The position numbers and the translations under genes were made by a program. Under the pieces are notes generated by a model. The model was not told the DNA's origin. It saw only the letters and a program-made list of their open reading frames with translations, and ran no database searches. 64,000 bases of DNA from JAWHQP01 sp032586195 (GTDB lineage: Bacteria > Pseudomonadota > Gammaproteobacteria > Enterobacterales > Pasteurellaceae), in NCBI GenBank assembly GCA_032586195.1, contig JAWHQP010000001.1, positions 310,001 to 374,000 of the forward strand, read 5' to 3'. This document shows, piece by piece, positions 54,237 to 61,160 of this stretch (position 1 is its first letter; each line of letters begins with the position of its first letter).

Positions 54237-54938
54237 ATGGCAATTTATAAGATTTTTTGTGATGAAAGTGGGCATTTAGAACAAAATAAACTTGATGCAA
54301 TGGTATTAGGGGCAATTTGCTGTTCAAATGAGAAGTCAATTGAACTATCTAAAAAAATAAAGTGGTTAAGGCATAAATATCAATTCAGGCAGGAATTTAA
54401 GTGGACAAAATTAAATAAACACTATTGGGAATTATATAAAGAAGTGATTGATACCATACTTTTTGATCCAGATGTTAATTTTAAAGCAACAGTTATCAAT
54501 GAAAAAAATAGGCTAAATCATGATATATACAATAAAGATTCTCATAATTTATTCTATTATAAGATGTTTTATTACACTTTAAAAAATTTTCTTAGTGAAG
54601 GAAACAACTATAGAGTCTATTTAGATTATATGGATACTTTAGGATCACAACGTGCTAAAGAACTTTGTAAAGTATTAATGAGTGAACATTATCAACAAGT
54701 AAATCTTTCTGCAACCATTATTCGTTCTGAAGAGTCTCAATTACTGCAAGTGTGTGATTTACTTATTGGAGCAGTTGCTTATAAAAATAGGGATGATATT
54801 GAGCATAAAAGTGAAATAAAAAAACATTTTGTACATTATTTAGAAGAAAAATTAGGGTATTGTTTAAATGCAAGTGCTCCACCTTGGGAAAAACAATTTA
54901 ATATTTTTTGCTTCCAACCGAGAAAAGAGAATGTTTAA
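54237..54938 (+). CDS. DUF3800 family protein (RNase H-like fold)
   Basis: 233 residues starting M-A-I-Y-K-I-F-C-D-E-S-G-H, the D-E-S-G opening typical of DUF3800. Acidic residues at plausible RNase H-like active-site places are D9, D130 (in V-Y-L-D-Y-M-D) and D174 (in Q-V-C-D-L-L-I-G-A). The family is often seen near defence and mobile genes, but its activity is not established. It lies 22 bases after the SLATT gene with a GGAG site, and its stop overlaps the next gene by 8 bases. It could process nucleic acid or control the small downstream protein. Confidence 0.8.
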   Translation: MAIYKIFCDESGHLEQNKLDAMVLGAICCSNEKSIELSKKIKWLRHKYQFRQEFKWTKLNKHYWELYKEVIDTILFDPDVNFKATVINEKNRLNHDIYNKDSHNLFYYKMFYYTLKNFLSEGNNYRVYLDYMDTLGSQRAKELCKVLMSEHYQQVNLSATIIRSEESQLLQVCDLLIGAVAYKNRDDIEHKSEIKKHFVHYLEEKLGYCLNASAPPWEKQFNIFCFQPRKENV

Positions 54939-55434
54939 TGAACCTTTAGATTTAAGTAGTATTGATGCTACTCAATTGATTGATACCTTATATAAAATTT
55001 TCTATCAACATTTTATTAAAACTAAAACTTATTTAGCAGGTTGTATTTACATTAACCCTAAATGTTATGATAAAGAAGAAGGTAAAGAACGAGTATTTTG
55101 GCATTTAATTACTAAAGAACAAAAAGAAAAAGTGTTTGAAAATGGTAAAGCGGTTTGGAAAGAAAAAGGACGTTACCTTGATTATGCAAGAGCTAGTCGT
55201 TTGGAATGGATAAAAACCATTTTAGATAACCATCAGCATACAGATATTAAATTGTTTTATCATCAAGAAACCAATGCTAAGAAAAATATTCGGTTATATC
55301 TTTGGGCATATCAACAGGATTTTGTCGTGATTCTACAAAAACTAGGAAAATCATCCTCTTATCTAGTAACTAGTTTCTACATTGAACACAAGGGTAAAAG
55401 AAAAGATTACCAAAAACGATTTGAACGTTACTAA
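54931..55434 (+). CDS. Small basic protein, possible BECR-fold nuclease
   Basis: 167 residues from the ATG at 54931 (M-F-N-E-P-L-D-L-S-S), overlapping the DUF3800 stop by 8 bases; a longer in-frame start at 54868 would lie inside the DUF3800 gene. The C-terminal half (R-L-E-W-I-K-T-I-L-D-N-H, R-L-Y-L-W-A-Y, S-S-Y-L-V-T-S-F-Y-I-E-H-K-G-K-R-K) recalls the phage-type Barnase/EndoU/ColicinE5-D/RelE-like nucleases. Candidate catalytic residues are H58 (F-W-H-L-I-T-K), R87 or R90, T147 and K156. That similarity is from memory and unconfirmed. It is the last gene of the four-gene cassette. Confidence 0.55.
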   Translation: MFNEPLDLSSIDATQLIDTLYKIFYQHFIKTKTYLAGCIYINPKCYDKEEGKERVFWHLITKEQKEKVFENGKAVWKEKGRYLDYARASRLEWIKTILDNHQHTDIKLFYHQETNAKKNIRLYLWAYQQDFVVILQKLGKSSSYLVTSFYIEHKGKRKDYQKRFERY

Positions 55435-55655
55435 AATAAGGAAAATGAGAATTTGATAGGATGTGAGTGGTTTTGAAAATGGTCGCCTATTATAATGCCG
55501 GACGATACGGCAACCTCTTTCTACTCAATAGTAGGTGAGCAGTTGTATTATAGTAATAAACTTGATGATATGTCAAAGAATATTCTGCTACATTCAAGTT
55601 TTTCATATCATATACAAATTTAAATGCATAAAATACAAACAAAAGGAACATACCA

Positions 55656-58600
55656 ATGACTTATGATCTCAACCATGCTCACTATGAAAGCGAATTTGAA
55701 AAATACATTGTCAATGCTTTAACAACACAAGGCTGGTTAGTCGGGGAATCGGCTGGGTTTAATATGGAATATGCGTTGTTTGCAGAAGATGTGGTGGCGT
55801 GGGTACAGACAAGTCAGCCCGAAAAATGGCAAAAATTGACCGCACTTCACGGCAGTGAAACGGCTAATCAGTTGCTGAAAATGGTTAATGATGAGCTGGA
55901 ACGTAAAGGCACGTTAGACGTGTTGAAAAATGGTGTGCGAACTGTGGGCGGTGGGGTTATTGCAATGAGTGAAACAGCCCCTGAAGATGATCGCAATGAA
56001 AAACTGACTGCTCGCTATAATGCCAACCGTTTGCGTGTCGTTAATCAGCTCAAATATAATCCTGCTCGACACTGGGCAATTGATTTGGTGTTGTTTATCA
56101 ATGGTTTGCCAATTGCGACCGTTGAGCTAAAAACGGATTTTAATCAACCGTTTGAAAATGCCAAAAATCAATATCGCCAAGATCGTTTGCCGATTGATCC
56201 GAAAACTCGGCGTAAAGAGCCGTTATTATTGCCAAAGCGTGGAGCAATTGTACATTTTGCGATGACGGAAAGCGAAATCGCAATGACGACAAAATTAGAT
56301 GGGGCAAATACTTTCTTCTTGCCGTTCAATCAGGGAAATAATGGACACGCTGGTAACCTGCCTGCAAAAAATGGCGATTATCCGACCGCTTACTTTTGGA
56401 ATGAGATTTGCCAAAAAGATAACTGGTTGCGAATTTTCCAACATTTTGTCTATATGGAGAAAAAGCAATCGGTGGATTTGCAAGGGAATTGGAAAAGCCA
56501 AGAGCGGTTGATTTTCCCACGTTATCATCAATTTGCGGCGGTCAGTAAAATCATTGCTGATGTACAAGCTAATGGTTCAGGCAAGAATTATTTATGTGAA
56601 CACAGTGCGGGTTCGGGAAAAACGGCGACTATTACTTGGACAGCCCACGCTTTAACTCGCTTGCGAGAAGCAGACGGCAAAGCGTTATTTGATTCGGTCA
56701 TTGTGGTAACTGATCGCACCGTGTTAGACGATCAACTCCAAGAAGCGATTAAGCAATTAGATCATCAAAAAGGTTTGATTGCAGCGATTAACCGCTTTGA
56801 TAAAGAACAAGCGGGCAAACCGAAAAGTAAACAGCTTGAAGAAGCCTTGTTAAGTAATAAACGCATTATTATTGTTACGATTCAAACCTTTCCTTTCGTA
56901 ATGGAAGCGATTTTAAGCCATACATCTTTGGCTAAACAGCGTTTCGCTATTATTGTTGATGAAGCTCACAATGCTCAAACTGGCTCCAGTGCATCTAAAT
57001 TACAGGCGACACTCGCCTTTGAAACGGAACAACAAAGTGAGCTTTCCATTGATGAGCTACTGGAGAAAATTCAAAAATCTCGTGGACAAAGCCCAAATAT
57101 TAGCTATTTTGCCTTTACCGCTACGCCAAAACACAGCACCTTAATGTTATTCGGGCGAACCGAGAACGGACAACCTGCCACGAAAGAAAATAAACCGCAA
57201 CCATTTCACCGCTATACAATGCGACAAGCGATAGAAGAAGGCTTTATTTTGGACGTGTTGCAAGGTTATGTGAATTATCACACCGCCTATGAATTAGGTA
57301 ACGATCATATTTTAGATGAAAAACGGGTGGAGCAAAAAAGTGCCAAACGAGCGATTGCTCGCTGGAAAAACTTGCACCCAACCAATATTATCCAAAAAGC
57401 CCAATTTATTGTGGAGCATTTTCACCATAATGTCGCTCATTTGCTTAACGGCAAAGCCAAAGCGATGATTGTAACAGGGGCTCGATCAGCCGCAATGCGA
57501 TACAAATTGGCGATTGATGACTTTATCAATAGCAATCCTGAATACCAAGATTATCGTGTTCTGGTCGCCTTTTCTGGCTCTCTTGCTGCGAAAGAATTGC
57601 AACACGAAGCCGATCATCACGCCATTTTTCAATTTGATGAACAAACCGAGTTTAGCGAATATTCGGCAAATAACCTACATTCAGGGGCGGATTTGCGTAA
57701 GGTGTTTGATGATCCCGAATATCGTTTAATGGTGGTAGCAAATAAATTCCAAACAGGCTTTGACCAACCAAAACTCTGTGCAATGTATTTGGATAAAGTC
57801 ATCGGCAACCCTGTTGAAGTGGTGCAAACCTTGTCCCGATTAAACCGCACTTTCCCTGGTAAAGATACCACTGTGATTATTGATTTTGTGAATAAAGCCG
57901 AGCATATTTTAGACAGTTTTAAACAGTATGATAACGGAGCAGAAATCACGGATGTGCAAGATCCTACTGTGTTATTTAATTTACAAACCAGCTTAGATAG
58001 TGCTGAAATTTATACCGCTGACGATGTCGCACAGTTCAAACAAGCCTACTTTAAAACCTACGAAAGCCTTTATCGTGAGCCTGAAAATTACAGCAAACAC
58101 CAAGCGATTTATCTTGCCACAGACGGGGCGGCAAATGTGTTTAATCAGCGTTTAAATGCCCTTCAAAAGGAAGTGGAACAATGGGAAAATGCCTATCAAA
58201 TCGCTCATCAAAACGGTGATATAGATGGCGAAAAACGAGCAGAGTTTCAACGTAATCAAGCGGATATTTCACTGCAAAATTTGCAACAATTCAAAAGCAA
58301 CCTTGCCAAATTTAACCGTTGGTATGTATATCTATCACAACTGGTTGATTATGGCGATCCAGAGCTGGAAAATTTCGCCGCTTTTTGTAAATTACTGGCT
58401 AAACGATTAAATGGTGTACCAGTTCAAGAAGTAGATGTTTCAGGTATTTTACTGACGGGCTATAAATTGGAAAGACGAAAACCACAAGTCCAAGAACCGA
58501 AACCTCCTTATGGCGAGCAAGAAAAAGAGAAAGTGCAGACTTTACGCCCTATTACAGGCGGTAATACGCAAGATAATACCCCACGCAAATGGGCATATTT

Positions 58601-58922
58601 AAGCGAAATTATTGAGTTAATTAGCGAAACCTTGGGGGATCTGGGAACGGAAACTGATCAAATGGCTTATGTTCAACATTTGGCACTGATCGTGCAAAAG
58701 AACACTCAAGTCATGGAGCAAGTTCGCTATAATAATGAAACGACAGCCCTCAAAGGTAGCTTTCCTGAAGCAGTTAAGCAAGCCATTGTGCAGGCATTGG
58801 GAGCATACCACGAATTTTCACAACTCTTATTAACAAAAGATGAACAAGCATTAGGCAATATCAACAAAGCGTTGTATCGTTTGTTGAAAGAGAATTTGAG
58901 TTTGGTGGGGAAAACAAAATAA
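55656..58922 (+). CDS. hsdR: Type I restriction endonuclease motor subunit
   Basis: ATP-dependent translocase/nuclease cutting unmodified DNA, 1,088 residues. The N-terminal nuclease domain has the E-L-K of the PD-(D/E)xK fold in V-E-L-K-T-D-F-N-Q-P. The SF2 motor has Walker A H-S-A-G-S-G-K-T, the DEAH box V-D-E-A-H-N, motif III F-T-A-T-P-K and motif VI-like T-L-S-R-L-N-R. The C-terminal part is helical. A 221-base spacer and the CBASS-like cassette separate it from hsdS, so it may have its own promoter; AAGGAA precedes its ATG. USS copies lie at 55839 and 57844. Confidence 0.95.
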   Translation: MTYDLNHAHYESEFEKYIVNALTTQGWLVGESAGFNMEYALFAEDVVAWVQTSQPEKWQKLTALHGSETANQLLKMVNDELERKGTLDVLKNGVRTVGGGVIAMSETAPEDDRNEKLTARYNANRLRVVNQLKYNPARHWAIDLVLFINGLPIATVELKTDFNQPFENAKNQYRQDRLPIDPKTRRKEPLLLPKRGAIVHFAMTESEIAMTTKLDGANTFFLPFNQGNNGHAGNLPAKNGDYPTAYFWNEICQKDNWLRIFQHFVYMEKKQSVDLQGNWKSQERLIFPRYHQFAAVSKIIADVQANGSGKNYLCEHSAGSGKTATITWTAHALTRLREADGKALFDSVIVVTDRTVLDDQLQEAIKQLDHQKGLIAAINRFDKEQAGKPKSKQLEEALLSNKRIIIVTIQTFPFVMEAILSHTSLAKQRFAIIVDEAHNAQTGSSASKLQATLAFETEQQSELSIDELLEKIQKSRGQSPNISYFAFTATPKHSTLMLFGRTENGQPATKENKPQPFHRYTMRQAIEEGFILDVLQGYVNYHTAYELGNDHILDEKRVEQKSAKRAIARWKNLHPTNIIQKAQFIVEHFHHNVAHLLNGKAKAMIVTGARSAAMRYKLAIDDFINSNPEYQDYRVLVAFSGSLAAKELQHEADHHAIFQFDEQTEFSEYSANNLHSGADLRKVFDDPEYRLMVVANKFQTGFDQPKLCAMYLDKVIGNPVEVVQTLSRLNRTFPGKDTTVIIDFVNKAEHILDSFKQYDNGAEITDVQDPTVLFNLQTSLDSAEIYTADDVAQFKQAYFKTYESLYREPENYSKHQAIYLATDGAANVFNQRLNALQKEVEQWENAYQIAHQNGDIDGEKRAEFQRNQADISLQNLQQFKSNLAKFNRWYVYLSQLVDYGDPELENFAAFCKLLAKRLNGVPVQEVDVSGILLTGYKLERRKPQVQEPKPPYGEQEKEKVQTLRPITGGNTQDNTPRKWAYLSEIIELISETLGDLGTETDQMAYVQHLALIVQKNTQVMEQVRYNNETTALKGSFPEAVKQAIVQALGAYHEFSQLLLTKDEQALGNINKALYRLLKENLSLVGKTK

Positions 58923-59027
58923 TTTTTTTACGAATTAGATGTAAATGATGTAAATAGAGAGCAGAATTTAGTATAGCCGTAATCTAACGTAAATTTTTCG
59001 CAAGATGTTAAGTTTGTAGAACTTCTA

Positions 59028-59165
59028 GCGTCGGCTTACTGCTACCGTTGATGAAATCTTCGCGGATAAAGAAATTCAATCACTGTTAGCGACCGTGGCA
59101 AAAAACCGCAAGGGTTAACGGCCGTTTGGCGCACAAAGTGCGGTGTTGAAAAAGTGAGTTTGTGT
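59028..59165 (+). repeat. Right 138-bp direct repeat (malQ 3' remnant)
   Basis: Same orientation as 45336-45473, with three mismatches, each a silent change in the malQ reading frame (GTC/GTT, GAC/GAT, TTG/CTG). It includes a malQ stop codon and the downstream USS. It is not expressed as a protein here because its upstream coding part is missing. Confidence 0.95.
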
Positions 59166-59208
59166 CAGGGAATGCTGTAAAACTCCTCAAAATAACACCG
59201 CACTTTTT
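59135..59208 (+). terminator. Ancestral malQ terminator, inverted USS pair
   Basis: AAAGTGCGGTGTT (59135-59147) pairs with AACACCGCACTTT (59194-59206), with a nested GAGTTT/AAACTC stem and T after it. The left repeat has only the first arm, so the original malQ-acrR junction is preserved on the right. Confidence 0.75.
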
Positions 59209-59236
59209 CTTGCTTAAATTTTAAAAATCTATAAAA

Positions 59237-59250
59237 TGAACGAACGTTCA
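59237..59250. promoter_or_regulatory. Palindromic operator upstream of acrR
   Basis: TGAACG, AA, CGTTCA: a perfect 14-base inverted repeat, 78 bases before the acrR start. It is a plausible TetR-family (AcrR) binding site. Confidence 0.5.
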
Positions 59251-59327
59251 TTCAGCTTCAGCAAAAATATGCTGTTTGTATCGTCAATTTGAGTCGTCCG
59301 ACCCGAAAATCAAACTAGAAATAACAT

Positions 59328-59899
59328 ATGTTACAGACAAAAAATGATATGGTGGAGCAGATATTTGCCGCCACGGAGAATCTTATCGCGACGGATGGGC
59401 TGCATAACCTGTCGATGCACAAGATTGCCAAAGCGGTGGGAATTTCTCCCGGGACAATTTATATTCATTTTAAAAATAAGGAAGAATTGCTGACTCGTTT
59501 AACGAGGCATATTTTTCTGCATTTTCAAATTGAATTAGCAAAAATTATGACGAGAATGCTTCTTTTTTTGAACAGTATCGTCAGATGTGGTGGAATGTTT
59601 GGAATCTATTGCAGGCGAATCCCACCGTTATATTGAATATCAGTCAATATAAACTGTTGGACGGATTTGCCGACATATGCCTGGAATATAAAGCCTCGCC
59701 GCAGAATTTCTGGCATGTGTTCTGCATTAAAGCTCAGAAGGCGGGTGTGTTGTGCGATTTATGTTCTGACGATATGTTCACGCTAACCTTAGAAACGGCG
59801 GTGCAGTTTTCCTTTAAGTCCATTTATTTTAAACAAGAATTTAGTAACGAATTGTTGGAATTTGTGATTCAACGCACGTGGAACGCAATTCTGAAATAA
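59328..59899 (+). pseudogene. acrR: TetR-family efflux repressor AcrR, frameshifted
   Basis: The N-terminal TetR helix-turn-helix is intact (A-V-G-I-S-P-G-T-I-Y-I-H-F-K-N-K-E-E-L-L), but the frame ends after 102 codons. The C-terminal ligand domain continues in another frame (Y-D-E-N-A-S-F-F-E-Q-Y-R-Q-M-W-W-N-V-W through V-I-Q-R-T-W-N-A-I-L-K, stop at 59899). Adding one A to the five-A run at 59541-59545 restores a continuous protein of about 190 residues. As written the repressor lacks its inducer/dimer domain, so acrAB may be derepressed. A sequencing error in the homopolymer is possible. Confidence 0.85.
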
Positions 59900-59936
59900 A
59901 CTTAATGTTAATCGTAATCCTTATGGAGTTTTTTAT

Positions 59937-61139
59937 ATGAATCAACCTCAGTTGACTAAACCAAAGAAATCGCAGCGTTTTATGGTGCGTTTGGTGCTGT
60001 TAATTATTTTACTGGTTTTTGCTTTGATGATTGGCTTAAACATATTTAAAAGTAAAATGATCGCCAATGCCATTGCCAGTGCGGGAGAAAAAGCTTCTCC
60101 GGTAACCGCGGTGACGGTAGCGGCCAGCGAATGGACTCCTGTGATTGAAACCACAGGCTTGGTGCGTCCGAATCAGGGTGCGATGCTGAGTAATCAGATG
60201 GCGGGCGAGGTGAAACGCATTCTGATTAAAGACGGTCAGCAAGTAAAAAAAGGCGATTTGTTGGTTGAATTGGACAGCTCGGTGGAACAGGCTAATTTAG
60301 CCGCGTATGAAGCTCAGTTGCCGGCATTGCGTGCGACCTATCAACGTTATGCGAATCTGATTAAATCCAATAGCGTGTCACAAACCGATTTAGACAATGC
60401 AAAATCTTCTTACGACCAAATGGTGGCTCAGATTGCGTCTTTAAAAGCGACTATCGATCGTATGAGAATTATTGCGCCGTTTGATGGCGTGACGGGTATT
60501 GTGCAGGTGAACGTAGGTCAGTTCGTCGCCGCGGCAACCAATATCGTGCGAGTGGAAGACCGCAGCTTGATGAAGGTGGATTTCTCTATTTCGCAAAATC
60601 GTATCGATGATTTGTTTGTGGGTCAGAAGGTAACTGCAACGGCGGATGCGAGAAGCGGTCAGACCTTTGAAGCGAAGATTACCGCCATTGAACCTGCGAT
60701 CGGCAGTTCAAACGGTTTAGTGGATGTTCAGGCTACTTTTTCCGGAAACAATGTAAGCGACTTAATGTCAAACATGTTTACCCGTTTACGCGTAGCGTTG
60801 CCGACGCTGCATAGTCAGGTGGTGGTTCCGCAAGTGGCCGTTAATTACAATATGTACGGTGAATCGGCCTATGTATTGCTGCCGCTTTCTGAGGAAGATA
60901 AATCAAAACTTTCCGATGACTTAAAAGACAGTGCGGATAAACTTTATCGTGCCAAACAAATCACGGTGTTCACCGAAGATCGTCAAGGCATCTATGCTCA
61001 TATGAAAGGCGATGAAATTAAAATCGGTGATAAACTTGTGACCAGCGGTGCCCAAAACCTGAGTAACGGCAGTTTGGTGAAAGTAGAAGATAAACAACCT
61101 GTTGGTGTAACCGCACCGGCGAAAGAAACTAATATGTAG
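59937..61139 (+). CDS. acrA: RND efflux periplasmic adaptor AcrA
   Basis: Membrane-fusion protein linking AcrB to an outer-membrane channel. The 400 residues start with a single N-terminal membrane anchor (V-R-L-V-L-L-I-I-L-L-V-F-A-L-M-I) rather than a lipobox, then a lipoyl/biotinyl domain (G-E-V-K-R-I-L-I-K-D-G-Q-Q-V-K-K-G), an alpha-hairpin (about residues 110-160), and beta-barrel and membrane-proximal domains. It corresponds to the Haemophilus acrA of acrRAB and ends 21 bases before acrB. Confidence 0.92.
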   Translation: MNQPQLTKPKKSQRFMVRLVLLIILLVFALMIGLNIFKSKMIANAIASAGEKASPVTAVTVAASEWTPVIETTGLVRPNQGAMLSNQMAGEVKRILIKDGQQVKKGDLLVELDSSVEQANLAAYEAQLPALRATYQRYANLIKSNSVSQTDLDNAKSSYDQMVAQIASLKATIDRMRIIAPFDGVTGIVQVNVGQFVAAATNIVRVEDRSLMKVDFSISQNRIDDLFVGQKVTATADARSGQTFEAKITAIEPAIGSSNGLVDVQATFSGNNVSDLMSNMFTRLRVALPTLHSQVVVPQVAVNYNMYGESAYVLLPLSEEDKSKLSDDLKDSADKLYRAKQITVFTEDRQGIYAHMKGDEIKIGDKLVTSGAQNLSNGSLVKVEDKQPVGVTAPAKETNM

Positions 61140-61160
61140 GAAGTGAATTAAGGCATTAGA

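Larger units (their letters stand above)
45474..59165. mobile_element. Defence island inserted between malQ and acrR
   Basis: A 13.7-kb block bounded by two near-identical direct copies of the malQ 3' end. Contents: a DUF6037-like pseudogene with small partner, WYL regulator, hsdM-fic-hsdS-hsdR and a CD-NTase/SLATT/DUF3800/nuclease-like cassette. Base composition is visibly more AT-rich than the flanks, most strongly from 52.3 to 55.4 kb. No integrase, transposase or phage gene is seen, so homologous recombination after natural transformation is a plausible entry route. Crossing over between the repeats would remove the block and restore malQ-terminator-acrR. Confidence 0.8.
58923..59327. other. 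Right island edge and acrR upstream region
   Basis: No intact gene. It holds about 105 AT-rich bases after hsdR, the 138-bp malQ remnant, the ancestral malQ terminator built from an inverted USS pair, and an AcrR-type operator; the last three are listed separately. Confidence 0.8.

Noticed and set aside
45474..59165. Prophage or ICE
   Set aside because: No integrase, structural, conjugation or replication genes were seen; the cargo is defence only.
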